64,000 nt of DNA, taken from contig NZ_AUIU01000011.1 of the NCBI RefSeq assembly GCF_000423865.1, positions 264,696 through 328,695 on the forward strand, in the 5' to 3' direction. The position numbers were made by a program, and so were the translations under genes. Source of the DNA: Thermodesulfovibrio thiophilus DSM 17215 (GTDB lineage: Bacteria > Nitrospirota > Thermodesulfovibrionia > Thermodesulfovibrionales > Thermodesulfovibrionaceae). The notes below the pieces were generated by a model, which was given only the letters and a program-made list of their open reading frames with translations, did not search any database and was not told the origin of the DNA. Every line of letters starts with the position of its first letter. Within the stretch, counting starts at the first letter, position 1. Below are positions 48,250-57,825 of this stretch, in pieces.

Positions 48250-49171
48250 AAAAATTATTGTTATTGTAGTAAATGAAAAGATTAAACAAATTATAAAAAA
48301 AGATCTTTCTAAATATCCATGTGAATTATATTTTTTTGAGAATACTAACGAAGCTCTACAACTGATATACGATGCTATACCTGATTTAGTCCTTGTAGAA
48401 GCAATCAATTATCCTTTATTTGATGTTTCTATGTTAAATGATCTAAAAAGTGATCCTATATTCTTATCAATGAATGTTGTTGCAATAGTTTCTTCAGATT
48501 TTTATATAGAAAACTGGCGTAACTTTTTAGTAGATGATTATATCAGGGTTAATACTTTAGAACTGGATTTACCTATGAGAATTAGTATATGTTTTGAAAG
48601 AGCTGAACGAATTATTGCAACCAATCCCCTAACAAAGCTGCCCGGTAATCTTGCTATTCAGAAAGAACTTCAGAAACGACTTGATAGAGGAGATGTTTTT
48701 GCTCTTGCATATGCAGATCTGGATAATTTTAAACCTTTTAATGATAAATATGGATTTTCAAGAGGTGATGAAGTAATAAAGATGCTCGGAAGATTGATTT
48801 TTAATATTGTCAGAGCAGACCAGCCATCTGGAAGTTTTATAGGACACATAGGAGGTGATGATTTTGTCTATATGATGATCCCTGAAAAAATTGAGAAAAC
48901 AACTGAAAAAATAATAAATTTTTTTAATAATCTCATTCTGAACTTTTACGATGCGGAAGACATAAAAAAAGGTTATATAGAATCAATCAATAGAGAGGGT
49001 AAAACACAGATTTTTCCAATTATGACTGTTTCTGTTGGGATAACGTCGAATCAATACAGAATTTTTAACCATTTCAGTGAGATGGCTGAGGTTGCCTCCA
49101 CAATGAAATCAGTGGCGAAAAAACAGAAAGATAAAAGATACGCCATTGATAGAAGAAGGGATATTCGTTAA
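48242..49171 (+). CDS. GGDEF-domain protein with a degenerate receiver-like domain
   Basis: The 309-residue protein has an N-terminal receiver-like fold (KKIIVIVV, then PDLVLVEAINYP) in which the acidic pocket is lost and glutamate stands where the phosphorylated aspartate would be. The C-terminal GGDEF domain reads GHIGGDDF, with NPLTKLPGN at its start and DLDNFKPFNDKYG. GGDDF is a variant that may still support diguanylate cyclase activity. The ATG at 48242 puts beta strand 1 at the N-terminus; an ATG at 48215 is also open. It probably makes or senses cyclic di-GMP together with the HDOD protein. Confidence 0.88.
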   Translation: MNKKIIVIVVNEKIKQIIKKDLSKYPCELYFFENTNEALQLIYDAIPDLVLVEAINYPLFDVSMLNDLKSDPIFLSMNVVAIVSSDFYIENWRNFLVDDYIRVNTLELDLPMRISICFERAERIIATNPLTKLPGNLAIQKELQKRLDRGDVFALAYADLDNFKPFNDKYGFSRGDEVIKMLGRLIFNIVRADQPSGSFIGHIGGDDFVYMMIPEKIEKTTEKIINFFNNLILNFYDAEDIKKGYIESINREGKTQIFPIMTVSVGITSNQYRIFNHFSEMAEVASTMKSVAKKQKDKRYAIDRRRDIR

Positions 49172-49443
49172 TCAAGAAGCAAAAGTAATTCGTTTGTTTT
49201 TTCTTCAAGTTTTTTTAGCTCATGTTTTGTGATTTCACACTCTTTTTTTGTTTCATAAAGTTCATCAGCTATATAAAAACAGGTAAGAATGGCTGCCCTC
49301 AAAGGAGGTATCGCAGAGTTTTGTTCATAAACTTTTCTTAATTTTTCATCAACATAGGCAGCCAGTTTCTGTATTTCTTCAGGAGTTCGTTCTCCTTTTA
49401 TAGTATATTTCTGACCGAGTATATAAACTTCAGTTTTATGCAT
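49168..49443 (-). CDS. zapA: Cell division protein ZapA
   Basis: The 91-residue protein has the ZapA core (VYILGQKYTIKGERTPEEIQKLAAYVDEKLRKV) and a C-terminal coiled coil. ZapA bundles FtsZ filaments at midcell. GGAG precedes the ATG. It overlaps the small coiled-coil gene upstream by 8 nt and the convergent GGDEF gene by 4 nt. Confidence 0.9.
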   Translation of the reverse strand: MHKTEVYILGQKYTIKGERTPEEIQKLAAYVDEKLRKVYEQNSAIPPLRAAILTCFYIADELYETKKECEITKHELKKLEEKTNELLLLLD

Positions 49444-49642
49444 TTGTCTCCATATCGAGTTCTTTCAGAAGTTCTTCTATCTGTTTTTTAACTGCATCTC
49501 GTTCAGATAACAAATTTTCAATTTCCTGATTTTTTGTTTTTACAACCTCTTCTAATGTATTTACTTTTTTCTGCAACTCTTCTTTTTCCTGTTTTAGCAT
49601 TTTGATTCTTTCAACGGCTGACATAATTTTTTCTTCAATCAT
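49436..49642 (-). CDS. Short coiled-coil protein, ZapB-like
   Basis: The 68-residue protein is one continuous heptad-rich helix (MLKQEKEELQKKVNTLEEVV, continuing in the same style), like ZapB, which links ZapA to the division machinery in gammaproteobacteria. The strong site AGAGGAGG lies in the end of the lytic transglycosylase gene. Coiled coils match one another easily, so the ZapB name rests on size and the zapA neighbour rather than on a specific motif. Confidence 0.65.
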   Translation of the reverse strand: MIEEKIMSAVERIKMLKQEKEELQKKVNTLEEVVKTKNQEIENLLSERDAVKKQIEELLKELDMETNA

Positions 49643-51552
49643 GGATTTCCTCCTCTTATTTTTATTATTTTTGAAATATGTTCCTGTGTTAATTTTTTGT
49701 TAGTCCTGAGATATTCAAAATATGAAGTAAGAACTCTTTGTACATAGGCTTTTGTTTCGGCATAAGGGATGTCTTCAAGTAGTTCATCCATATCAGTATA
49801 AGAATTATTTTTAATCCATGATAATACAGCTTTTTCTCCAGCATTATATGCTGCAACAGCTAGTGCTATATTTTGAAAGTCTTCAATTAGATTTTTTAAA
49901 TAAAAACTTCCAATTAATATATTTGTTTCTGGTTCAAGTATTTCATGGTCTTCTTTAAGCAGTATTCCTAATTTTTTACCTTCTCTTTTAGCTGTATAAG
50001 GCATTAATTGCATTAATCCCAGTGCTCCAGCAGGAGATAGAACCTGTCTATTAAATTTCGACTCTTCTCTCATAACAGCAAGAATAAGGTAAGGGTTAAT
50101 ATTAAAATTTCTAGAAGCTTTTAAAACAATATCCATGTAGGGTTCAGGATATAAAAGATCGTGATAGTTGAATCTGCCAGGAATTTTTGATATGAGTCGT
50201 ATGGAAGTTGGATAATCACCAGCATCATAAACAATTTTGCTGAATAAAGGAATATTTTCGATATTTCTATTATTTTTTAATGAACTTTTTATCTCTTTTA
50301 GCACTTCTTCTTTAAATCCTGTCTGCATAAGTATATCGACTCTTTTGGGAAGTTTTAGTTTGTAATTGATTGATGATACAGGTTCAGGAATATATGAAAT
50401 CTTACCTTTCATATACAGTAAGTATGAGTAAATATCTCCAGGGCGAAATGAAACAGAGTAATGTTTAGTTGTCACAACCCCCTTTAATTCATTAATTCTT
50501 TCAAGCCAGTAAAGATATTTAAGTTTGCTATATGAGGAATATAATTCTTGAAAAATCTTTTTTGCTTCTTCATATTCTTGCTGGAGGTAGTAGTTCCAGC
50601 CTAAAGACCACAGCCCATTTTCCCTTGCAGAGTTATATCTGTTAACCACCATTTTCAATATTTTTATTGCTTCATCAGGCTCACCAGTTCTTCTTTTAAT
50701 ATTTGCATAGTTTATAAGAATTTCTGATATTCTCTGGTCTCCAGTTTTTATATAATCTGGCAATTCTGTTTCAAATGTTTCATAGTCTTTTGCTCTTAAA
50801 AGAGCTCTTGCCCTCCAGTAATAGTCTTTACACTCTTTGAAAATTTCTGCAGCCTCAGAATATCTTTTTTGCATAAAAAGAGAATAACCCAGTATTGATA
50901 GAATTTCTGTTTTTTGAGAATTATCGGTATCAACTAGAGCCATTTTTATATATTTTTCAGCTTTTTTAAATAAATACGCATTGTTTAATGCTTTAGATTT
51001 TTTTATTAAATCATTTATTGTTATATCTTTTTTAGACAATTCTTTTTCTGCCTTATCAGCAAAAGATGTAGCGGTTATAAAAATATCTTTAAATATTATT
51101 TTTGCTTTTTCAATTTCTCCTTTTTCTTTGAGATGTTGAGCATACTCAAACTTAGTTTTAACTTCTTCAGGATATTCATTAATGAATGATTCATAGATTT
51201 CATCAACTTCAGGTAAATTAAGTTTTTTTGCTATCTCAATTTCTTCCTTAGCAGCTTCCTTAATAATCGGTGATGATGGATAGTTTTTCTTCAGTTCATT
51301 CAGGTCTTGTAAAGCTTTTTCATATTTATTCATTCCAGTGTAAGCCCTAGCACGCCAGAATAAAATATAATCTCCAATTTCCTGAAACTCTAGAAGTGCT
51401 TTTGTAAAATATTCTTCAGCGTTTGAAAAATCTTCTGATTTCAGTGATTGTTTGCCTTCAATTAGATAGTCTATTGATGAAAATTGAGAAAAACTATCAC
51501 ATGGAAGCAAAATAAACAATGATAGTATAATTAACAAGCCCGCGATTTTCAT
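49639..51552 (-). CDS. slt: Soluble lytic murein transglycosylase with TPR repeats
   Basis: The 637-residue protein has a signal peptide (residues 1-20, ending SFS), many TPR-like helical repeats (for example YLIEGKQSLKSEDFSNAEEYF, AEKYIKMALV and LGYSLFMQKRYSEAAEIFKE) and a C-terminal SLT domain. The catalytic glutamate is in MREESKFN near residue 496, followed by SPAGALGLMQLMP and AVAAYNAGEKAV. It cuts the glycan backbone of peptidoglycan without water. Overlaps with aroC upstream (4 bp) and the coiled-coil gene downstream (4 bp) tie it to the zap genes. The N-terminal end was set by the ATGA overlap and the signal peptide. Confidence 0.92.
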   Translation of the reverse strand: MKIAGLLIILSLFILLPCDSFSQFSSIDYLIEGKQSLKSEDFSNAEEYFTKALLEFQEIGDYILFWRARAYTGMNKYEKALQDLNELKKNYPSSPIIKEAAKEEIEIAKKLNLPEVDEIYESFINEYPEEVKTKFEYAQHLKEKGEIEKAKIIFKDIFITATSFADKAEKELSKKDITINDLIKKSKALNNAYLFKKAEKYIKMALVDTDNSQKTEILSILGYSLFMQKRYSEAAEIFKECKDYYWRARALLRAKDYETFETELPDYIKTGDQRISEILINYANIKRRTGEPDEAIKILKMVVNRYNSARENGLWSLGWNYYLQQEYEEAKKIFQELYSSYSKLKYLYWLERINELKGVVTTKHYSVSFRPGDIYSYLLYMKGKISYIPEPVSSINYKLKLPKRVDILMQTGFKEEVLKEIKSSLKNNRNIENIPLFSKIVYDAGDYPTSIRLISKIPGRFNYHDLLYPEPYMDIVLKASRNFNINPYLILAVMREESKFNRQVLSPAGALGLMQLMPYTAKREGKKLGILLKEDHEILEPETNILIGSFYLKNLIEDFQNIALAVAAYNAGEKAVLSWIKNNSYTDMDELLEDIPYAETKAYVQRVLTSYFEYLRTNKKLTQEHISKIIKIRGGNP

Positions 51553-52718
51553 ATTTTTTCTATCTGTTTTTTAAATGAATTAAAATTACTATTTATTTCC
51601 TGCAAGCTATCACCGCCAAATTTTTCTAAAAAAGCATCTGCAATATGCCATGCTAAAACAGCTTCACCGATCACGCTTGCAGCAGGTACAGCACATATAT
51701 CAGAACGTTCATAAGAAGCCTCAGAGGCTTCTTTTGTAAAAACATCCACAGATTTAAGAGGTTTTCTCAGTGTAGGTATAGGCTTCATTGTGGCTCTTAT
51801 AACCACAGGCATCCCATTTGACATTCCTCCTTCAATTCCGCCCATATGATTGGATATTCTGTAAAAAAATTTATCGAAAAAAATTTCATCCATAGCCTCT
51901 GAACCATATTTTTTACCGAGTATCACTCCATCACCAATTTCAACTGCCTTTATTGCCTGAATGCTCATAATTCCCATAGCAATGCGTGCATCAAGTTTTC
52001 TGTCCCAGTGAACATAACTTCCAAGCCCTGCTGGAAGACCTGTAGCAAACACTATAAAAGATCCTCCAACACTATCACCGGTTTTTATCGCATGGTCAAT
52101 AGTATTTATGAAGTCTTCTTCTATTTGCTTCCAGGGACATCTGATCCGAGATGATTCAGCTTTATCAGAGAATTCTAGGAGTTCCTGTTCGCTTAAATAG
52201 GCTGTTTCGATATCTTTCTTTACAGAACCGATGTTAATTACAAAACTTCCAATTTTTATGTTGAAATGTTTTAAAAGCTGTTTCGCAACTGCTCCGATAG
52301 CAACTCTCATTGCTGTTTCTCTTGCAGATGAACGTTCAAGCACATTACGGATATCAGTATGTTGATATTTAAGCAATCCTGGTAAATCTGCATGACCTGG
52401 CCTTGGGCGTGTAACCGCTTCACTGCAGCCTTCTGATGATGATTCAGAGTTCATTGTCTGTTCCCAGTTTTTCCAGTCACGATTTTTAATAAAAAGTGCA
52501 ATTGGACTGCCAAGTGTTTTGCCCCATCTTACTCCAGATATAATCTCAACTTCATCAGACTCTATTTTCATTCTTCCACCTCTACCATAGCCCCGTTGCC
52601 TTCGCTTTAGTTCTTTATCAATATCTTCCTTTGAAATACTCACACCTGCAGGCATCCCTTCGATTATGCCTGCAAGTGCCTTACCATGAGACTCACCTGC
52701 AGTAAGAAATCTAAGCAT
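51549..52718 (-). CDS. aroC: Chorismate synthase
   Basis: AroC makes chorismate from EPSP using reduced FMN. The 389-residue protein starts MLRFLTAGESHGKALAG, with RRQRGYGRGGRM, RPGHADLPG, RSSARETAMRVAIGA and the C-terminal RSDICAVPAASVIGEA. The ATG at 52718 gives the family N-terminus; an ATG two codons earlier (52724) overlaps the -10 box directly upstream. No Shine-Dalgarno sequence precedes either, and the -10 (TAAAAT at 52725-52730) is 6 nt from 52718. It heads the aroC-slt-zapB-like-zapA run. Confidence 0.96.
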   Translation of the reverse strand: MLRFLTAGESHGKALAGIIEGMPAGVSISKEDIDKELKRRQRGYGRGGRMKIESDEVEIISGVRWGKTLGSPIALFIKNRDWKNWEQTMNSESSSEGCSEAVTRPRPGHADLPGLLKYQHTDIRNVLERSSARETAMRVAIGAVAKQLLKHFNIKIGSFVINIGSVKKDIETAYLSEQELLEFSDKAESSRIRCPWKQIEEDFINTIDHAIKTGDSVGGSFIVFATGLPAGLGSYVHWDRKLDARIAMGIMSIQAIKAVEIGDGVILGKKYGSEAMDEIFFDKFFYRISNHMGGIEGGMSNGMPVVIRATMKPIPTLRKPLKSVDVFTKEASEASYERSDICAVPAASVIGEAVLAWHIADAFLEKFGGDSLQEINSNFNSFKKQIEKI

Positions 52719-52724
52719 AGGCAT

Positions 52725-52730
52725 ATTTTA
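52725..52730 (-). promoter_or_regulatory. -10 box at the aroC start (leaderless candidate)
   Basis: TAAAAT on the minus strand ends 6 nt before the ATG at 52718, with a weak -35 (TGAAAA at 52748-52753, 17 nt spacer). The predicted start is at or within 1 nt of the start codon. Confidence 0.4.
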
Positions 52731-52830
52731 AAAAATATGAGCGTATTTTTTCATCTTTTACTGTAATTGTAAAAATTATTGAATTTTTTACATAATAGAA
52801 AAACTCAATTTTTAAGCTGGAGGGCAGATA

Positions 52831-54048
52831 ATGCTTATTGTACAAAAATATGGTGGTACCTCAGTATCCAATATTGAAAGAATAAAAGCAGTTGCAGAAA
52901 GAGTATCAAACACTGTAAAAGCGGGTAATAAAGTAGTAGTTGTTGTATCTGCCATGGCAGGAGAGACAGATAAATTGATAGGACTTGCCCATCAGATATG
53001 CCCTGACCCTCCAGAAAGGGAAATGGATTTACTTCTTTCATCTGGAGAAAGGGTTACTGCTTCTCTTACTACAATGGCTTTACATCAACTGGGTCATAAA
53101 GCAATTGCACTAACAGGAAGACAGATGGGGATAATCACAGATACAGTGCATACAAAGGCAAAGATAGAAAAAATTATTGCAACAAGGGCAGTTAAAGCTC
53201 TTGAACAGGATTATATTGTTGTGGTGGCTGGATTTCAAGGAGTTACAGAAGATGAAGATGTAACCACTCTTGGAAGAGGGGGTTCAGATCTCACAGCAGT
53301 TGCAATAGCTGCAGCTTTAGGAGCTGATTTATGCGAAATTTACACTGATGTGGATGGTGTTTACACGGCAGATCCCAATATTGTTCCTGAGGCAAAGAAA
53401 CTTGATAAAATTTCCTATGAAGAGATGCTTGAACTTGCTTCATTGGGAGCGAAGGTCTTACAAACTCGTTCTGTAGAGTTTGCAATGAAATACAGTGTTC
53501 CAGTAGTTGTTCGCTCAAGCTTTAATGATAATCCTGGAACATTGGTTACAAAGGAGGATAAAGAGATGGAAAAAGTTGTAGTTTCAGGCATAGCTCACGA
53601 TAAAAATCAGGCTAAGATTACAATTCTTAAAGTGCCAGACAGACCTGGAATAGCAGCAAAACTTTTCAAAACAATTGCAGATACGAATATTGTTGTTGAT
53701 ATGATTGTGCAAAACATAAGCAGTGATGGAAAGGCAACTGATATATCATTTACGGTCCCAAAAACTGATGCAAGAAAAGCTCTTGAAATTACTGAAAAAC
53801 TCTCAAAGGAACTTGGAGCAGAGGGAGTACTTCTTAATGAAGATATTGCAAAGATATCCATTGTAGGAGTTGGTATGAGAACTCACTCTGGAGTCGCTGC
53901 TCAGATGTTTGAGGTTCTGGCAAATCATGGTATAAATATTATGGCAATCAGCACCTCTGAGATAAAAATTTCCTGTCTTATAGATTCAAAATATACAGAG
54001 CTGGCAGTCAGAGTTCTTCATGATATCTTTAAATTAGGTGAACAATAA
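52831..54048 (+). CDS. lysC: Aspartate kinase
   Basis: The 405-residue enzyme phosphorylates aspartate at the head of the lysine, threonine and methionine pathways. It has the kinase motif [11 protein letters not shown], the [16 protein letters not shown] loop, [20 protein letters not shown], and two C-terminal ACT domains for feedback by amino acids. The length matches single-function bacterial aspartokinases with regulatory ACT domains. GGAGG precedes the ATG. It shares one base with argJ (TAATG). The 100-nt upstream region shows no lysine riboswitch. Confidence 0.96.
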   Translation: MLIVQKYGGTSVSNIERIKAVAERVSNTVKAGNKVVVVVSAMAGETDKLIGLAHQICPDPPEREMDLLLSSGERVTASLTTMALHQLGHKAIALTGRQMGIITDTVHTKAKIEKIIATRAVKALEQDYIVVVAGFQGVTEDEDVTTLGRGGSDLTAVAIAAALGADLCEIYTDVDGVYTADPNIVPEAKKLDKISYEEMLELASLGAKVLQTRSVEFAMKYSVPVVVRSSFNDNPGTLVTKEDKEMEKVVVSGIAHDKNQAKITILKVPDRPGIAAKLFKTIADTNIVVDMIVQNISSDGKATDISFTVPKTDARKALEITEKLSKELGAEGVLLNEDIAKISIVGVGMRTHSGVAAQMFEVLANHGINIMAISTSEIKISCLIDSKYTELAVRVLHDIFKLGEQ

Positions 54049-55232
54049 TGGAACTTCCATCCCCGAAAGGATTTCTCTATTCTGTAGCAAGGGCCAATAT
54101 TAAATATCCTGATCGTTATGATATGGCATTAATTTATTCTAAAAAGCCTGCTCAGGCTGCTGGTGTTTTTACAACAAACCAGATTAAAGCAGCACCTGTA
54201 AAAATATGTATAAAAAGAATAAAAAGTGGCATTGCTCAGGCATTGATTTTAAATAGTGGAAATGCCAATGCATGCACAGGTCAAAAGGGCATTGAAGATG
54301 CAATGCTTATTACAGAAAAGGTGGCAGAAAAAATTAATACTAATAAAGAATATGTTTTTCCGTTATCAACAGGTGTGATTGGCTTGTCAATGCCTATGGA
54401 CAGAATTTTGCCCGCACTTGATGAACTTGTCAGTAACATCGGAAAAGTGAATCCATCTGATGTTGCCAGTGCTATTATGACAACTGATACCTTTCCAAAA
54501 TTAACATTCAGACAGATTGAAGCAGACCATAAAATAGTTACAATTCTGGGAATCTGTAAAGGTGCTGGAATGATCTGTCCAAATATGGCAACAATGCTGT
54601 GCACCATTCTTACAGATGCCAGTATTGAATCAGAGTTGATAAAAGAGTCTCTGCAAGATGCTGTGCGGGACAGCTTTAACTCAATTACTGTTGATGGAGA
54701 TATGTCAACAAATGATACTGTATTAATGCTTGCAAATGGAGAAGCAGGTTCTAAAAAAATAGTTAAAAATTCTTCTGTATGGAAACTGTTTAGACGATCT
54801 CTCAATGAATTATGCCTTGACCTTGCTCAGATGATAGTTAAAGATGCGGAAGGTGGAACTAAATTTGTAACTATAACTGTTACCGGTGCTAGAACTTCTT
54901 CTGATGCAAAAAGAGTTGCGAAGTCTGTGGCAAATTCTTTACTTGTCAAGACAGCACTTTATGGAGGAGATCCTAACTGGGGAAGAATTATTGCCGCAGC
55001 TGGATACTCAGACGTTCCTGTAAAAGAAGAGAAAATTGAAATTTTCATAAATGGAATCTGCCTTTTTGAAAAAGGGCTACCCACTATGAAGGAAGAAGAA
55101 CTTAAAAGTGCTATCAAACAAAGAGAGATTGATATTTTAATAAATCTTAATGTTGGTAAAAGCTCAGCAAAAGTTTTTACAAATGACCTCTCTGAAGAGT
55201 ATGTGCGAATAAACTCAGCTTACCGAACATAA
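54048..55232 (+). CDS. argJ: Glutamate N-acetyltransferase (ornithine acetyltransferase)
   Basis: ArgJ recycles the acetyl group from acetylornithine to glutamate. The 394-residue precursor has GVFTTNQIKAAPV and the self-cleavage site CPNMATML, in which T182 becomes the N-terminal nucleophile of the beta chain; ATTDTFPK lies upstream. It complements ArgD and ArgF at 33-35 kb. Some ArgJ enzymes are bifunctional and also use acetyl-CoA; the sequence alone does not decide this. Translation is coupled to lysC. Confidence 0.95.
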   Translation: MELPSPKGFLYSVARANIKYPDRYDMALIYSKKPAQAAGVFTTNQIKAAPVKICIKRIKSGIAQALILNSGNANACTGQKGIEDAMLITEKVAEKINTNKEYVFPLSTGVIGLSMPMDRILPALDELVSNIGKVNPSDVASAIMTTDTFPKLTFRQIEADHKIVTILGICKGAGMICPNMATMLCTILTDASIESELIKESLQDAVRDSFNSITVDGDMSTNDTVLMLANGEAGSKKIVKNSSVWKLFRRSLNELCLDLAQMIVKDAEGGTKFVTITVTGARTSSDAKRVAKSVANSLLVKTALYGGDPNWGRIIAAAGYSDVPVKEEKIEIFINGICLFEKGLPTMKEEELKSAIKQREIDILINLNVGKSSAKVFTNDLSEEYVRINSAYRT

Positions 55233-55271
55233 TTATCACACTTGAAAATATAGCAAAACTTTATTCAATCA

Positions 55272-55301
55272 TTGAGCTGATTTTAATATTTTAGGTATTA
55301 T
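55272..55301 (+). promoter_or_regulatory. Promoter of clpS (leaderless candidate)
   Basis: TTGAGC (55272-55277) and TATTAT (55296-55301) are 18 nt apart, and only 6 nt separate the -10 from the ATG at 55308. The layout is almost the same as at the deacetylase gene (24337-24366). Confidence 0.6.
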
Positions 55302-55307
55302 AAAAAG

Positions 55308-55610
55308 ATGGATGAAAAAATTTTCTCTGAAGAAAAGGAAGAAGTCTTATTTGATAGCCCTGAGTTGTATAGAGTGTATCTTTTAAATGACGATTACACA
55401 ACAATGGATTTTGTTGTTTATGTTTTGATGACAATTTTTGATAAACCAAAAATAGAAGCAACATCCATTATGCTTCATGTGCACAGAAACGGACGAGGTC
55501 TTGCTGGAGTTTATTTAAAGGAGATTGCTGAAACAAAGGCAGCACAAGTAGAAAGCCTGGCAAGAGCTCATGGATTTCCATTAAAATGTGCGATACAAGA
55601 AGATGATTAA
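55308..55610 (+). CDS. clpS: ClpS adaptor of the N-degron pathway
   Basis: The 100-residue protein has the ClpS core: YRVYLLNDDYTTMDFVVYVL, which forms the pocket for N-terminal Leu, Phe, Trp or Tyr residues, then IMLHVHRNGRGLAGVY and ETKAAQVESLARAHGFPLKC. It delivers N-degron substrates to ClpA, encoded next. There is no Shine-Dalgarno sequence; the start codon sits 6 nt after a -10 box. Confidence 0.95.
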   Translation: MDEKIFSEEKEEVLFDSPELYRVYLLNDDYTTMDFVVYVLMTIFDKPKIEATSIMLHVHRNGRGLAGVYLKEIAETKAAQVESLARAHGFPLKCAIQEDD

Positions 55611-57825
55611 CAAAGATTTGCAGATTATTATAACAGCTACAGTGGAAGATGCCATTGAGAGAGGGCATCAATATCTTACAGTAGAGCATCTTGTATATGC
55701 CATACTTCATGACGACTATGGTGTGGAGATAATAAAAAGCTGTGGAGGAGATCCCGAACAGATAAAGAGAAATCTTGAAAGGTTTCTTGAAGAGCAAATT
55801 CCAAAGAAGAAAGGGAAAGGACAGGCTCATCCCACTATCAGTTTTCAAAGGGTGATGGAAAGAACTTTAAATCATGTTGGAAGTGCAGAGAAAAAAGAGG
55901 CTGATGCAGGAGATTTTCTTGCTTCGATCTTTCTTGAAGAAGACACATATGCTGTAAGTCTTTTTAAATCATACGGTATAACAAGGATTGATATCCTCAA
56001 CTATATTTCTCATGGAATTCCAAAAACTGGCTATGAAGAAACTGTTAATAAGGAAGAAAAAAAGGCTGATCCACTTAAACTTTTCACAGTAGAGCTTACA
56101 GAAAAAGCAAAAAAGGGCGAAATTGATTCAATCATTGGAAGACAGAATGAGCTTGACAGAGTGATACAAGTTTTAAGCAGAAGAAGGAAAAACAATGTAA
56201 TACTTGTAGGAGAACCAGGAGTTGGAAAAACAGCAATTGTGGAAGGACTGGCTTTAAAGATTGCAAAGGGTGAAGTTCCATCGCATCTTAAGAATTTCAA
56301 AATATTTGCTCTTGACATGGGAGCCCTTCTTGCAGGCACAAAATACAGAGGTGATTTTGAGGCAAGAATGAAGGCATTAATAAACTCACTTTATAAAATT
56401 AAAGATTGCATACTTTTTATTGATGAAATTCACACTATTGTTGGAGCTGGCTCTGCAAGTGGAAGTACTGTTGATGCATCAAATCTTCTTAAGCCTTTAT
56501 TAATCGAGGGGAAAATTCGATGTATTGGTGCTACAACCTATGAAGAATACCGAAATTATGTTGAAAAAGATAGAGCTTTATCCCGCAGATTTCAGAAAAT
56601 TGATGTAGTTGAGCCCACTGAAGAGGAAACATTTGAAATTCTTAAAGGTCTTAAATCTTACTATGAAGAATATCATGGAGTTAATTATACTCAGGAAGCT
56701 CTAAAAACTGCGGTAAATCTCTCAGCAAAATATATTATTGAAAGATTTTTACCTGACAAAGCAATAGATATCATTGATGAAGCTGGTGCTATTGTAAGAC
56801 TTTATCAGAGTGAAAATCCTGTTGTTGATGAAAAAATTATCGAGAAAACAATAGCAAAAATAGCAAGAATTCCGTCCCAGGAAATAACCTTAAATGAATC
56901 TGAGAGATTAAAGACTCTGGCGTCAGATTTAAAATCTGTAATCTTTGGGCAAGATGAAGCTGTGGAGGCTGTCAGTAGAGTGATCAAGCTTGCAAAGGCT
57001 GGACTAAAAGAACCTCAGAGACCAATAGGGAGTTTTCTTTTTACTGGTCCGACAGGAGTTGGAAAAACAGAGCTTGCAAAACAGCTTGCCCAAAAATTGG
57101 GTATTGCTTTTTTGAGATTTGATATGAGCGAATATATGGAAAAGCATTCTGTAGCAAAACTTATAGGCGCGCCACCTGGTTATATCGGATTTGAACAGGG
57201 AGGACTTCTCACAGAACAGATAAGAAAAAATCCACATTGTGTGCTTTTACTTGATGAGATTGAAAAGGCTCATGAAGAAATATTTAATGTACTGCTTCAG
57301 GTTATGGATTATGGAACCCTTACGGACAACACAGGGAGGAAAGCTGATATGAGAAATGTGATACTTATCATGACATCTAATATCGGTGCAAGAGAAATGG
57401 AAAAACCTACAGTTGGATTTGGTGATCGCAGTAAAGATCAGATTGGAAAAGCAGAAGAATCAGTACAGAGACTTTTTAGCCCTGAATTTCGTAATAGACT
57501 GGATGCTGTTGTAAGATTTAATCCATTACCCGAGGAAATTGTGCTTAAAATAGTTGATAAATTTATAAAAGAACTCAATGAACAGCTTATGGCAAAAAAT
57601 ATAACAGTTGAAATCACAGAAAAAATGAGGAGATGGCTGGCCAAAAAAGGATTTGATCCAAAATTTGGAGCAAGACCTCTTCAAAGAATTATTCAAAAAG
57701 AAATTAAATCTCCTCTTGTTGAAGAAATTCTCTTTGGTAAACTCTCAAACGGTGGTAGAGTTATAGCAGATGTTTTTGATGATTCTGTCAACTTTGAAAT
57801 AGATGACAGTATTTTTGCTTCGTGA
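55603..57825 (+). CDS. clpA: ATP-dependent Clp protease ATPase subunit ClpA
   Basis: The 740-residue AAA+ unfoldase has a Clp N domain (INKDLQIIITATVEDAIERGH), Walker A1 GEPGVGKT, Walker B1 CILFIDEIHTIVGAG, Walker A2 GPTGVGKT, Walker B2 VLLLDEIEKAH, and the short D2 C-terminus without a long middle domain, which marks ClpA rather than ClpB or ClpC. It passes substrates to ClpP (not in this window). The ATG at 55603 overlaps the clpS stop and fits the family N-terminus; a GTG at 55588 adds five residues. Confidence 0.96.
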   Translation: MINKDLQIIITATVEDAIERGHQYLTVEHLVYAILHDDYGVEIIKSCGGDPEQIKRNLERFLEEQIPKKKGKGQAHPTISFQRVMERTLNHVGSAEKKEADAGDFLASIFLEEDTYAVSLFKSYGITRIDILNYISHGIPKTGYEETVNKEEKKADPLKLFTVELTEKAKKGEIDSIIGRQNELDRVIQVLSRRRKNNVILVGEPGVGKTAIVEGLALKIAKGEVPSHLKNFKIFALDMGALLAGTKYRGDFEARMKALINSLYKIKDCILFIDEIHTIVGAGSASGSTVDASNLLKPLLIEGKIRCIGATTYEEYRNYVEKDRALSRRFQKIDVVEPTEEETFEILKGLKSYYEEYHGVNYTQEALKTAVNLSAKYIIERFLPDKAIDIIDEAGAIVRLYQSENPVVDEKIIEKTIAKIARIPSQEITLNESERLKTLASDLKSVIFGQDEAVEAVSRVIKLAKAGLKEPQRPIGSFLFTGPTGVGKTELAKQLAQKLGIAFLRFDMSEYMEKHSVAKLIGAPPGYIGFEQGGLLTEQIRKNPHCVLLLDEIEKAHEEIFNVLLQVMDYGTLTDNTGRKADMRNVILIMTSNIGAREMEKPTVGFGDRSKDQIGKAEESVQRLFSPEFRNRLDAVVRFNPLPEEIVLKIVDKFIKELNEQLMAKNITVEITEKMRRWLAKKGFDPKFGARPLQRIIQKEIKSPLVEEILFGKLSNGGRVIADVFDDSVNFEIDDSIFAS

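Noticed and set aside
52731..52830. Lysine riboswitch before lysC
   Set aside because: The region is too short and AT-rich, with no stems of the required pattern.
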